Assembly (NCBI GenBank): GCA_023898705.1
Contig: CP060235.1
Span: 372,001 to 436,000 of the forward strand
DNA: 64,000 nt
DNA from: Alphaproteobacteria bacterium
GTDB lineage: Bacteria > Pseudomonadota > Alphaproteobacteria > CAJXXZ01 > 1604HC
Reading direction: 5' to 3'
Shown here: positions 34,943-43,755 of the stretch, piece after piece
How the letters are laid out: each line of letters begins with the position of its first letter
Position numbering within the stretch: the stretch's first letter is position 1
Translations under genes and position numbers: made by a program
Notes under the pieces: model-generated
The model's input: only the letters and a program-made list of their open reading frames with translations
Told to the model about the DNA's origin: nothing
The model's database searches: none

Positions 34943-35104
34943 ATGGCTAAGAAAAATAGTTTAGGTCTTATTGCCTTGGTAGGAGATGGTTATTTTGCTG
35001 TCAGGCCTAAAACAGGTGGCATGAAGGGTAAAAAGCTTGAGCTGAAGAAGTTTAGTAGAAAACTTAGGCGTAGGATTACCGTAACAGAAAAGAAACTAAA
35101 GTAG
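34943..35104 (+). CDS. rpmG: 50S ribosomal protein L33
   Basis: A 53-aa protein easily overlooked because of its size. Translation gives MAKKNSLGLIALVGDGYFAV, then RPKTGG and ELKKFSRKLRRRITVTEKKLK. This follows L33 (MAK---I---LVS-A-TGFFYV---N, then -KKYDP--R-HV-FKE-KIK), with the C-terminal TEKKLK matching KEAKIK. No zinc cysteines are present, as in proteobacterial L33. AGGAG at 34934-34938 gives good spacing to the ATG. It lies directly behind tRNA-Phe and is probably co-transcribed with it. TAG is followed by six T, though without a stem. Confidence 0.9.
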   Translation: MAKKNSLGLIALVGDGYFAVRPKTGGMKGKKLELKKFSRKLRRRITVTEKKLK

Positions 35105-35330
35105 TTTTTTCTCTATTGTGCTCTATGTTTTGTTCATGTTCTGATGGAGAGCTTGAGCTTTGTTGTGTGTTTATCCTTTTTTATTTGAGTTGTTCAATTG
35201 TTCTTGCAGTGTAAATTGGCAAACTTTAAGCTTTGCTAAGTGGTATTTTGCTAGATATAGATTAAATTTAAACAATTTGTGAGACTTTTAGCATGCTAAT
35301 TTTCTGTTTCTAAATTGTATGAAAAAAAAT

Positions 35331-36851
35331 CTAATTTGTCTGAACTTCTGTGTTAATAGCATTTTTAAAATTATTGATTATTTCTATAGCTTCATCTTTA
35401 TGCAATCTATTTAAAATGGATACAAGTGTACTTGCATTGCAATTTGCAATATCCTCATTAGTCAAAATATTGTTTTCTGCTAACTTTTTCAAGTCATACA
35501 AATAAATTCTCGCATCTATACTTGTGTCGATTGAGCTGCCAACTTCTTTAGCAATCTTAGTGTAAAGTTGCATGTACAAATTTTTTGCTTGACTGATTAA
35601 ATTTGTCACTTCTTCTAAGGACAAGTTTAACTCATCAATTTCTACTAATTCTTCAGGATACACGTCTTTAAGCACATCTAATGATGTAATATCATTTTCT
35701 ATAAATAACGTTATAATCTCAGAGCTCAAATTTAATTGGCTAAACTGCTCATGGGCTATGGAAGCTATTCTCTCTTTCTCTAGCTTGTACTCTGTTTCAG
35801 AAGAAAGTTTTAGATTACATTCTGCCAATTTTCTTGCCAGGCGAGCATGTTGTCCTGATCGTCCTATAGCCTGATGTATACAGTCATCCTTGATGACTAA
35901 CTCAATATCATTTTCTGATTTTATAATTGCTTTTACTACTTCGGCTGGGTGGATAGCATTGATTAATAATTCTATTTTATCGTCGGACCAGTGAATAACA
36001 TCTATCTTTTCATTACCTAATTCTCTAGTAATTGACTTGATTCTCATCCCGCCTTTTCCTATACATGATCCTATTGGATCAATTTCTGGATCTATGGAAA
36101 TTACAGCAACCTTAGATCGACTTCCGGCCTCTCTAGCTATCTTTTTAATAAATATTTTGCTGTTTATTTCAGGTATCGATTCAGCAAACAAAAGCTCTAA
36201 AAATTCATTCCTTTTTCTTGACAATAATATCTGGTAATCTTTAGCATTTCTTTGAACTTTGTATATATAGCATTTTATCTCTTGACCAATTCTAAAATGT
36301 TCTTCAGGTATTATTTCAGTATTTGCTAATAGTCCTTCACTTATTTTTAGGTCTAAAATAATATTTCCTCTTTCGAATCTTTTGACTTTAGCTACAATTA
36401 AAGTTCCTTCTCGATCAAAAAAACTAGTATATTCTCTTTCTTTTTCTAACAAAGTAATTTCTTGTGAAAATAATCTTCTGAATTCTGATGCTAATTGTCT
36501 TGTTGCGAGCAGAGAGGCTAAATCTCCTGAAGCTACCAATTCTGATGACAATTTATGTGCTGGAAGAGAAGCTAAATCCATGGATGCTACTGATTTAGCT
36601 ATCTCTCTTACAACGTCTGATTCGAGATCTGTATCCTGTTCTTGGTCTAAAACTTTAATATTGTACACGTCTATGGACCCAGAACTAGGGTTTATATCAA
36701 CTTTTGTTATCATTCCCCCACGTGATTTGGAAACCACCTGTGCAATCACATTTTCTGCGGCTTTTAGAACTTCTTGAACGCCCAAGCTTTTTTCTTGTGC
36801 TAAAGCAAATATGCTGTCAACCAATCTATCATTTGTATGTGATACGTTCAT
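35331..36851 (-). CDS. nusA: Transcription termination/antitermination factor NusA
   Basis: RNA polymerase-binding factor for pausing, termination and antitermination. Domains in order: the N-terminal polymerase-binding domain (DSIFALAQEKSLGVQEVLKA), an S1 domain near residues 135-200, two KH domains (IGKGGMRIKSITRELGNEK; IGRSGQHARLARKLAE) and C-terminal helix-hairpin-helix repeats as in other proteobacteria. Length is 506 aa from the ATG at 36851. A TTG at 36857 overlaps the rimP stop in a TTGA and lies nearer to an AAGGA, so it remains a possible start. It follows rimP as in the conserved rimP-nusA-infB operon, but infB is not downstream. Confidence 0.96.
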   Translation of the reverse strand: MNVSHTNDRLVDSIFALAQEKSLGVQEVLKAAENVIAQVVSKSRGGMITKVDINPSSGSIDVYNIKVLDQEQDTDLESDVVREIAKSVASMDLASLPAHKLSSELVASGDLASLLATRQLASEFRRLFSQEITLLEKEREYTSFFDREGTLIVAKVKRFERGNIILDLKISEGLLANTEIIPEEHFRIGQEIKCYIYKVQRNAKDYQILLSRKRNEFLELLFAESIPEINSKIFIKKIAREAGSRSKVAVISIDPEIDPIGSCIGKGGMRIKSITRELGNEKIDVIHWSDDKIELLINAIHPAEVVKAIIKSENDIELVIKDDCIHQAIGRSGQHARLARKLAECNLKLSSETEYKLEKERIASIAHEQFSQLNLSSEIITLFIENDITSLDVLKDVYPEELVEIDELNLSLEEVTNLISQAKNLYMQLYTKIAKEVGSSIDTSIDARIYLYDLKKLAENNILTNEDIANCNASTLVSILNRLHKDEAIEIINNFKNAINTEVQTN

Positions 36852-36853
36852 AA

Positions 36854-37342
36854 TCAAATTCTTCCTTTATACAGTTCTTCCTTTATAACTCTTTTTGATC
36901 TCCTAATAAGATTGAATGGGATAAATAATTTTTTATAAAGAGAGCTACCCAATTCTACACCATTGTTTCTTATTACATCAAGAGTTCCTATATATTTTGA
37001 TTTGTTATTTATTTTTTCTGATAGCAAAATTTGCACTGTTTCATTCAAATTAGTCTCGAAATCTTTTAATCTAGTAAGATAAGGGTCAATTCCTGAGGAT
37101 CCTACTTCTATTTGAATATTTAGACTTAAGATATTTTCAAGAATTTCTGAAACTTCAGCACAATTCCTATGAGTTATAGGATGCTGCGTCGTGTTTTCTA
37201 TATCTATCCTTATGTATTCATTTTTTTGATCAGTAAATTGACAAAACCTAATTTCATATCCACGTTCGAACAACAAAGGCTTGACTTTATCATACAATCT
37301 TTTTTCTTCATCGGAAAAATGTGTCAATATTTCTGGGTACAT
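36854..37342 (-). CDS. rimP: Ribosome maturation factor RimP
   Basis: Needed for 30S subunit assembly. The 162-aa protein is divergent but keeps the domain-linker signature IQIEVGSSGIDPYLTRLKDF (family: LEVSSPGLDRPL----DF). The N-terminal domain has YDKVKPLLFERGYEIRFCQF. The linkage to nusA supports the call. Confidence 0.9.
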   Translation of the reverse strand: MYPEILTHFSDEEKRLYDKVKPLLFERGYEIRFCQFTDQKNEYIRIDIENTTQHPITHRNCAEVSEILENILSLNIQIEVGSSGIDPYLTRLKDFETNLNETVQILLSEKINNKSKYIGTLDVIRNNGVELGSSLYKKLFIPFNLIRRSKRVIKEELYKGRI

Positions 37343-37488
37343 AAACGAGATTATTTCATATAATAATTTGAATTGCTATAAATGAAAGTAGTTGTTAATT
37401 TTATATGTATACAGTATCGAAAATAACAAAGCATCGTTAAATTTTCTTAATCAGTATTGATATTTAAAAAATATTTAAAAAATATATG

Positions 37489-37519
37489 TTGACGTGATCA
37501 TAAAAAATTTAGGTATAAA
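37489..37519 (+). promoter_or_regulatory. Possible promoter of pal
   Basis: TTGACG at 37489-37494 and TATAAA at 37514-37519 are 19 bases apart (17 is optimal). They lie about 115 bases before the pal start, in a 290-base AT-rich region that also carries the short direct repeat ATATTTAAAA twice around 37470-37482. Weak evidence because the region is so AT-rich. Confidence 0.25.
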
Positions 37520-37632
37520 ATCTGTATTTTTTATTGATTAAAAATAGTATTTAATATAAAATTTATGCAGAAAGTTGTGATATTAATACGATGTTTACGT
37601 ATTAGTTTTACACTTAACGAAGGAGGATTTTT

Positions 37633-38076
37633 ATGAATGCATCATTAAGACTTTGTTTAGCTGCCTTGGCTATTTTAGTTGCTGGTTGTGATAGTAACTA
37701 TTGCAATAAGGATAAACAAGTTAAGGTTTGCTCTAAGAAAGAAGCAGGCTGTGATACAATTTATTTTGCGAATGACAGCTCATCTTTAACAGCTAGGGAA
37801 AAAGAAAAGTTGGACTACATTGTTCAGTGGATGAAGAAGGATGAGAAGGCTACATTAGCTTTGGAAGGTCATGCAAGTAAGGTTGGTACGTCTGAGTACA
37901 ATTTGGCTTTGTCTAAGAAAAGATTGGCTTCAGTTTGTAAGCATTTAGAAAGTGCTGGAATTGCAATGTCTAGGGTATCAACAGTTGCTTTTGGATCTAA
38001 GCAGCTTCCTGGTGGCGAAGGTAACGAAGAGCACAACAGGGTTGTAATAGCAGTAAAATACAGCGCAAATAAGTAA
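37633..38076 (+). CDS. pal: Peptidoglycan-associated lipoprotein Pal (OmpA family)
   Basis: Outer-membrane lipoprotein that binds peptidoglycan and belongs to the Tol-Pal system. The signal peptide ends in the lipobox LVAG-C19. The OmpA-like domain (residues about 40-147) shows IYFANDSSSLT, LALEGHASKVGTSEYNLALS, KKRLASV and FGSKQLPGG with a final NRVVIAVKY. The usual glycines of EGH-D--GT-EYN are kept apart from D (A here). The N-terminal linker is cysteine-rich (six Cys in the first 40 residues, including the lipidated one). A strong AAGGAGG precedes the ATG. tolB is not adjacent. Confidence 0.92.
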   Translation: MNASLRLCLAALAILVAGCDSNYCNKDKQVKVCSKKEAGCDTIYFANDSSSLTAREKEKLDYIVQWMKKDEKATLALEGHASKVGTSEYNLALSKKRLASVCKHLESAGIAMSRVSTVAFGSKQLPGGEGNEEHNRVVIAVKYSANK

Positions 38077-38265
38077 TGAATTGCTACGAACTCCGCAGAA
38101 ATCTAATTTAGATTGGCTTGTGGGTCGGTTTATATGAGTAGGCTGTATTCCCCTTTAATGTCCCTGGTTTTTTGGGACTTATTGTTGTAGTATCTTGGTT
38201 TTCGATGTCTACGACCTTTTTATTTAATATCATTAATCTAGTATTAGTTGCTGGGATAATATAAC

Positions 38266-39597
38266 ATGAACTTGATGAGTTCTAAGTTGTCAAAATTTAT
38301 ATGTAATGAATGTCAAGCGCTTTACCATAAGTGGGTTGGTAAGTGTGATTCTTGTGGAGAATGGAATAGCATAGTTGAAAATATGCCTAAATCTAGATTA
38401 ATCAATAGCTTGGAGCTGAATTCTTTAAAGGGTGATTCCATTCCGGTTAAAAGGTTTCAAACTAACATTTCAGAATTTGATTATGTCTGTGGTGGAGGAA
38501 TAGTTTTGGGATCAGTAATATTGATTGGTGGAGATCCAGGTATAGGTAAATCAACACTCTTGCTACAAATTAGCAATACATTTAATAAAGATGTTATATA
38601 TATATCAGGGGAAGAATCTATAGAGCAGATAAAAGTAAGAGCTGATAGAATGAAATTAGAACTTAAACATTTAAAATGTGCATACGGTACTAATTTAGAG
38701 CAGATTATGTATACGTTGGATAATAGTGATCCAGGTATTGTGATGATTGATTCAATACAAACTTTATATGATGGGTATTCAGACACAACTCCTGGAAGTG
38801 TGGCGCAAGTACGTGCTTGTGGTAATAAATTAATACAGTGGGCAAAACATCATGGAATTCCATTGATTATTATTAGTCATGTCAACAAAGATGGAATGAT
38901 TGCAGGCCCTAAGGTTTTGGAACATATGGTTGATACTGTACTGTACTTTGAAGGTAATGATTCTTTACGTATCTTAAGATCAATTAAAAATAGATTTGGA
39001 GCTACAAATTCAATAGGAATTTTTGAAATGGGAGATAAAGGATTAACGCCTGTAGCTAATGCTTCTAAATCGTTTTTGAAAAATAGATCTCTTATACACG
39101 GATCATGTATTTTTCCTACTGTAGATGGCACCAGACCTTTATTAGTTGAAATTCAATCTTTAATTTCAAATTCATATTTGCAAAATCCTCGTAGGGCAGT
39201 AGTAGGGTGGGATGTGCAAAGACTAGCCATGATTTGTGCTGTGTTAGAAAGTCAGTGTAGAATTATGTTATCCGGTAAGGATATATATTTGAATATAGTA
39301 GGCGGTATAAGATTGGTAGAGCCAGCATCAGATTTAGCAGTCGCAATTTCACTGATTTCATCTTGGTATAAGATTGCTATTCCTACAAATTGTATTGCGT
39401 TTGGTGAAATAGGTTTGTCAGGTGAAATAAGACCAGTATCTCATGTAGATCAAAGATTAAAGGAAGCTTCTAAATTGGGGTTTATGCAAGCATGTATTCC
39501 TAAAGGCTCTGAATTTTCTCAGCAGATGAAAATAATACAATTTTCTCATATCAAGCAAATTGATACGTGGATTAGAGAACAAGCGAATCCGAATTAA
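38266..39597 (+). CDS. radA: DNA repair protein RadA (Sms)
   Basis: DnaB-like helicase active in recombination and branch migration. The N-terminal zinc finger is FICNEC and KCDSCGEWNS (four Cys). The Walker A motif is GGDPGIGKST near residue 90, and the RadA-specific KNRFG motif is present near residue 245. The C-terminal Lon-like domain contains LNIVGGIRLVEPASDLAVAI. At 443 aa it is normal. It heads a plus-strand set with cvpA and lgt; radA-cvpA adjacency is common in alphaproteobacteria. Confidence 0.97.
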   Translation: MNLMSSKLSKFICNECQALYHKWVGKCDSCGEWNSIVENMPKSRLINSLELNSLKGDSIPVKRFQTNISEFDYVCGGGIVLGSVILIGGDPGIGKSTLLLQISNTFNKDVIYISGEESIEQIKVRADRMKLELKHLKCAYGTNLEQIMYTLDNSDPGIVMIDSIQTLYDGYSDTTPGSVAQVRACGNKLIQWAKHHGIPLIIISHVNKDGMIAGPKVLEHMVDTVLYFEGNDSLRILRSIKNRFGATNSIGIFEMGDKGLTPVANASKSFLKNRSLIHGSCIFPTVDGTRPLLVEIQSLISNSYLQNPRRAVVGWDVQRLAMICAVLESQCRIMLSGKDIYLNIVGGIRLVEPASDLAVAISLISSWYKIAIPTNCIAFGEIGLSGEIRPVSHVDQRLKEASKLGFMQACIPKGSEFSQQMKIIQFSHIKQIDTWIREQANPN

Positions 39598-39745
39598 TTG
39601 AATAAGAAGAAATTTTACGTTTATAGTTCGGAAATAGTTTTGCAAATTTGTATTAAGCTTAAACTGGTAATTTATGTAGTATGGATGTATAATTCAATGA
39701 AAACTTAACTGGAGTATGGTTTCATGAGTTTAGGAGCAAATAAAT

Positions 39746-40264
39746 ATGTATGATAAATCTTTAGATGTAGCTGTATTGTTACTTTATTTGTATTTTTCTT
39801 TTGCTGGTTTTATATCAGGCTTTATAGGGGATGTTTTAAAAAATATTTCTGTTTTGTTTTCTTTGTTTTTCTCAATTCAAGTTGGTATTAGGTTACATAG
39901 TTATGCACTCATGTCAAGTAAAGTAATGTATTATATGTACTCGTTTGGTATTCCTATTATTGTATTTTTTATTTTAGGATACATTTTGTCAGTAATTTCG
40001 GTACAAGTTTCTAGTTTTATCAAAAAAAGCCATTTTAGTTCAGTAGATAAATTTCTTGGAGTTGCTCTTGGTATGGTGAAAGCTTTTATATTATCTTTAG
40101 TTGCATTTGAAATCATTAATCATCTTGGATATGGTCATTTTACGGATAAATCAATTGTATATAAAGTTTTTACTTCTAAAAATTATTTATTAGAAGCTTG
40201 CAAAAGTTATATTTTAGATATTATTAACGTAGTTAAAAGCTACATGAATAAAATTATATCCTAA
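39746..40264 (+). CDS. cvpA: CvpA family inner-membrane protein
   Basis: Four-helix membrane protein of the colicin V production family; its molecular role is unclear, with links to envelope stress resistance. The 172-aa chain begins LDVAVLLLYLYFSFAGFISGFI (family: D--v----ls-l-G--rGf---) and has SSVDKFLGVALGMVKAFIL (family: l-D--lG---G---g). GGAG precedes the ATG. It is placed after radA as in many alphaproteobacteria; the following purF is missing. Confidence 0.88.
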   Translation: MYDKSLDVAVLLLYLYFSFAGFISGFIGDVLKNISVLFSLFFSIQVGIRLHSYALMSSKVMYYMYSFGIPIIVFFILGYILSVISVQVSSFIKKSHFSSVDKFLGVALGMVKAFILSLVAFEIINHLGYGHFTDKSIVYKVFTSKNYLLEACKSYILDIINVVKSYMNKIIS

Positions 40265-40329
40265 TTTGTTATAAGTGATGTGTTGTACTAAGTGTCGTAA
40301 ATAAAACTTTTGAGTGGTATTATTTTGGC

Positions 40330-41034
40330 ATGATAGGTTTTTATACACTTTTTGAATTTTTAGCAAGTAAAGTACGTTTTTATGGCTTGATGTATGCTTT
40401 ATCTTTTTTGTTGATAAATAAGTTAGTAGCTATAAAATTACATAAATATGATTCTACAAAAATAAATAATGTTATGTTTGATGTGTTTTTAGGATTGATA
40501 GTCGGAGGTAGGTTAGGGTATATATTAGCCTATGATACTGAGAATATTTTTAATTTCTATGAAATTATGGCTATTTGGAAGGGAGGTATGGCTGCTTATG
40601 GTGGGTTTGTTATTGGTATAATAGTATTATATTGGAGAACAAAAGCAGTTAGCATTCCTTTGAAGGATTTTACAGATGCTTTGGCTACTTTTTTGCCAAT
40701 TGGTCTTTTTTTAGGAAGATTAGCTAATTTGGTAAATGGAGAAATAGTTGGAAAATATATGAGCGAACATTGTGCATATAGACATCCTGTATCAGTTTAC
40801 AATATGTTATTTGAAGGTGTTTTTATTTCTTGTGTTATGTTATGGAAAAATAAGTATAGGATTAAATTAAGTGAAACTAGTCTCTTTTTATTTTGGTATG
40901 GAATGTCACGATTAATACTTGATTATTTTAGAGAGGAGAATGATTTATTATACCATTTTACTTATGGACAGCTTTTAGGCATTATTTTCATATTCATATC
41001 AATTGTTATGATTCTTCAAGAGAGAAAATCATAG
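40330..41034 (+). CDS. lgt: Prolipoprotein diacylglyceryl transferase Lgt
   Basis: Adds diacylglycerol to the lipobox cysteine of prolipoproteins such as Pal and the NlpD-like protein in this window. Seen: VGGRLGYILAYD, WKGGMAAYGGFVIG, LFLGRLANLVNGEIVGK (with the catalytic Arg and Asn) and YGMSRLILDYFREEND. The usual HGG in the GGMS-HGG segment reads YGG, so a histidine regarded as important in E. coli is replaced by Tyr. At 234 aa it is shorter than the usual 260-290. Seven hydrophobic helices fit. Confidence 0.92.
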   Translation: MIGFYTLFEFLASKVRFYGLMYALSFLLINKLVAIKLHKYDSTKINNVMFDVFLGLIVGGRLGYILAYDTENIFNFYEIMAIWKGGMAAYGGFVIGIIVLYWRTKAVSIPLKDFTDALATFLPIGLFLGRLANLVNGEIVGKYMSEHCAYRHPVSVYNMLFEGVFISCVMLWKNKYRIKLSETSLFLFWYGMSRLILDYFREENDLLYHFTYGQLLGIIFIFISIVMILQERKS

Positions 41035-41348
41035 ATTCACTTAATAAGCGAATAAATTTTTTATCAATATTCACTACCTATGATGAAACAAAACAAACTA
41101 GAAATGAATAAAAACAGTTCAACAACTTAATCATTGAAAAGGTTAACTAGTTAATCTATAGATTAGACTCATTTATAAATAATGAAAATACATCATCAAA
41201 ATATATTTTGTTGGAATAGTTTTAAACATACCAAAATAAATTTAAAACAATAATTAAATGAAGCAACCACCACCACTAGGATGAAGTCACCAAGAATGAA
41301 AAATATTAAAATTAATTATACTGATTTGATTTGCGTAAAAGCTAGGGA
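41035..41348. other. 314-base gap between convergent genes with two adjoining palindromes
   Basis: Lies between the 3' ends of lgt (plus) and an outer-membrane barrel gene (minus). TTAACTAGTTAA (41143-41154) and TAATCTATAGATTA (41152-41165) are perfect palindromes that overlap by three bases. Without a T-run they are not typical terminators. I see no reading frame worth calling. Confidence 0.5.
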
Positions 41349-42050
41349 TTAACCTAATCTTACACCCAGACCGATGGAACCACTAACTGCAAAATTAGAC
41401 TTAACATCGAACTTACCGTCAGCAAGAATATCAGTAACTCCAGTTTTAGCCTTAGCTCCGTCGAATTTTTGCTCTTTCTTAAAGTTGAAGTCACCACCAA
41501 CCTCACCAAAGACAAACATTCTGTTGAAACAGTAGCTTAAACCAAGACGAAGACCAGCGCCAAAGAAGTTCTTTGTAGATCCCTCAACCTCAGAAGTATA
41601 AGCCTTGGAGTTTAATTTAAATGAGCTACGGTTTAATACACCAACTAAAGCAGCATAAACACCCATTTTATCATTAACACAGTAGAAAAGTTGAGGACCT
41701 AGCTCAGCTTTTAGATTAGATGTTACATTTGCCAAAGTCAAACTACTAGTAACAGAAGACTTATCGTCCGTAGCAGCGGTGGTAGTGATCTCTGCAGCAT
41801 ATTTGTCTTTTGCAGATCCAAACTCACCAGCAACTCTGATTCCTACCATATCTATAAAGTGCAAACATCCGATCACTCTTCCCGCAAAATACTTTGCATT
41901 TCCATCTTTTGCGAATTCTTTTGTTCCATTTTTATTTTCTACTTCAATTTTGTAGTTCTTAGCAACAGCTCCCAATGCAAGAACACCAGAAACTTTAGCC
42001 TCTACGAAGCTAGAAAATAGTAAAGCTGTAAACAATACTTTTGTATTCAT
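41349..42050 (-). CDS. Outer-membrane beta-barrel protein, unknown function
   Basis: A 233-aa protein with signal peptide MNTKVLFTALLFSSFVEA and alternating amphipathic strands (NFFGAGLRLGLSYCFN, MFVFGEVGGDFNFKK, FAVSGSIGLGVRLG), as in eight-stranded barrels of the OmpA/OmpW kind. It ends in Gly rather than the usual aromatic residue, so insertion through BamA is less certain. The frame is open 26 codons further upstream, but the ATG at 42050 has AAGGGG in front and begins the signal peptide. A similar-sized barrel is encoded at 48314-49009. Surface exposure would make it a candidate host-contact protein. Confidence 0.78.
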   Translation of the reverse strand: MNTKVLFTALLFSSFVEAKVSGVLALGAVAKNYKIEVENKNGTKEFAKDGNAKYFAGRVIGCLHFIDMVGIRVAGEFGSAKDKYAAEITTTAATDDKSSVTSSLTLANVTSNLKAELGPQLFYCVNDKMGVYAALVGVLNRSSFKLNSKAYTSEVEGSTKNFFGAGLRLGLSYCFNRMFVFGEVGGDFNFKKEQKFDGAKAKTGVTDILADGKFDVKSNFAVSGSIGLGVRLG

Positions 42051-42441
42051 TTTTTCCCCTTTCAGAATAACAAGCATATAATACAAAAAAAAAATGACTA
42101 TGCAAAGAGCTAAAAGACAATTTTTCACTAAATTTTTGTGCTATAAGTATAAATATAGCTTGTTTTTTAACAAAGCATTTGATGTTTACTTATAAAAATA
42201 AATTAAAAGCTGCTTCAAACAAATACAATCAAAGTATTGTTTGTTTAATAAATCAAATATTATTTTATATGATTGATGAAATGATAAATTTGAAAAAAAT
42301 GTGCTTAACCTGATGTATAAACATAAAACTAATAAAGGTAAAAAGTAGATTTAAATTTAGTTTGAGTATTAAGTAAGAATTCTACAGCCAAGTTCGAAAG
42401 TAATCGTTTTATTGTAAGTATAATACGCAGTATAAGAATTG
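42051..42441. other. 391-base gap: leader of the barrel gene
   Basis: This very AT-rich stretch between pepA (3' end at 42442) and the barrel gene should hold the barrel gene's promoter. A stem of ten pairs with one bulged A (42216-42226 with 42234-42243, CAAACAA and TTGTTTG outermost) lies about 165 bases before the barrel start. No gene is seen. Confidence 0.4.
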
Positions 42442-43755
42442 CTATTTTTGGAATAAATCACGTTTTATCAGATGATAGACTGACCTTACACCAAATCCAG
42501 TAGATCCATGAATTCCTATAATATTCTCGTAAGTGGTTCTAACCGTACTAGCTATATCAATATGCACCCAAGGGGTATTCTGTATAAATCTTTGCAAGAA
42601 TTGAGCTGCGGTTATACTTCCAGCACCAGCGCCACATTTCTGGATATTACATACATCAGCGATATTGCTGTCTATAAGTTTGTCATATTTCTTATGCATA
42701 GGAAATCTAATTAGAGGTTCATAGCATTCATTTGCAGCATCAATTAGAACTTTCGCTAATTTATCATTATTACAAAATAACCCACCAAACAGTTCACCCA
42801 GTGCTACATGTATAGCTCCTGTCAATGTTGCAAAATCTATAATAAATTTAGGCTTGTAATTATTTTCTGCAATAAATAGAGCATCAGCTAAAATAAGTCT
42901 CCCCTCGGCATCAGTATTTAAGACTTCTATTGTCTTTCCAGATAATGAAGTGATTACATCTCCAGGTTTTAGAGCATTCCCAGAAGGCATATTTTCCACA
43001 CAAGGAATTAATCCTATAATCCTCTGTTGCAAGTTATTTTTTGCTGCTGCCTGCATTATTCCCAATACGGTTGCCGCTCCTCCCATATCCTGCTTCATAT
43101 CTTCCATGCTTTTTGGTGGTTTTAGGGATAAACCACCAGAATCAAATGTAACTCCCTTACCAACTAAGGCGATGCATTCATCTGAACTTCCCTTCCACTC
43201 GCATGTAATTAATATTGGATCATACTGGCTTCCTTTTCCTACTTCCCAAATTCCGCCTTTAGTCATTTTTTCGACTTTAACATCCAATCCTTCTATGCTT
43301 TGTGCTATTTCTGCCAGTTTTATTGGAGTAAGTATATTGCTTGGCATTTCTACCAATGATCTTGTCAAATAAGTTGCTTCTATTAAATTATGGATTTCAT
43401 CACTTTCCTCTTGAGTTATATGTTCATTTGTAATAAGCATAATAGAAAAAGTTTGTTGTTGTTTTGTTGTTTTGTGATTTTCATATTCCCAAGATCCTAT
43501 CAATATACCTTCATATATTTTCAATACTTCCTGTTTTGAAAAATCTTTTAAATTTATATCTAGATCGAATTGTACATTATTCTTGTTATTGTTAATATAA
43601 GTTCCTATTTTAACACCCAACAGTATACTATTTTCATAATTGGTGCAAATTTTCATTTGCTTATCAAGAAAGAAAAAACCTTCTTTTTCAGTTTTAACTA
43701 ATGAACATAGAATGTTTCTATCATTTGCTGTTTGAGAGAATTTAATATCGATCAT
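42442..43755 (-). CDS. pepA: Leucyl aminopeptidase (M17 family)
   Basis: Cytosolic dimetal aminopeptidase. The M17 signature NTDAEGRLILADAL is complete and the first metal-binding stretch reads VGKGVTFDSGGLSLKP, with Lys and Asp ligands in place; MKQDMGGAATV follows. The N-terminal non-catalytic domain is short, giving 437 aa rather than about 500. The ATG overlaps the stop of the TolC-like gene by four bases (ATGA), so the two form one transcription unit. Confidence 0.95.
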   Translation of the reverse strand: MIDIKFSQTANDRNILCSLVKTEKEGFFFLDKQMKICTNYENSILLGVKIGTYINNNKNNVQFDLDINLKDFSKQEVLKIYEGILIGSWEYENHKTTKQQQTFSIMLITNEHITQEESDEIHNLIEATYLTRSLVEMPSNILTPIKLAEIAQSIEGLDVKVEKMTKGGIWEVGKGSQYDPILITCEWKGSSDECIALVGKGVTFDSGGLSLKPPKSMEDMKQDMGGAATVLGIMQAAAKNNLQQRIIGLIPCVENMPSGNALKPGDVITSLSGKTIEVLNTDAEGRLILADALFIAENNYKPKFIIDFATLTGAIHVALGELFGGLFCNNDKLAKVLIDAANECYEPLIRFPMHKKYDKLIDSNIADVCNIQKCGAGAGSITAAQFLQRFIQNTPWVHIDIASTVRTTYENIIGIHGSTGFGVRSVYHLIKRDLFQK

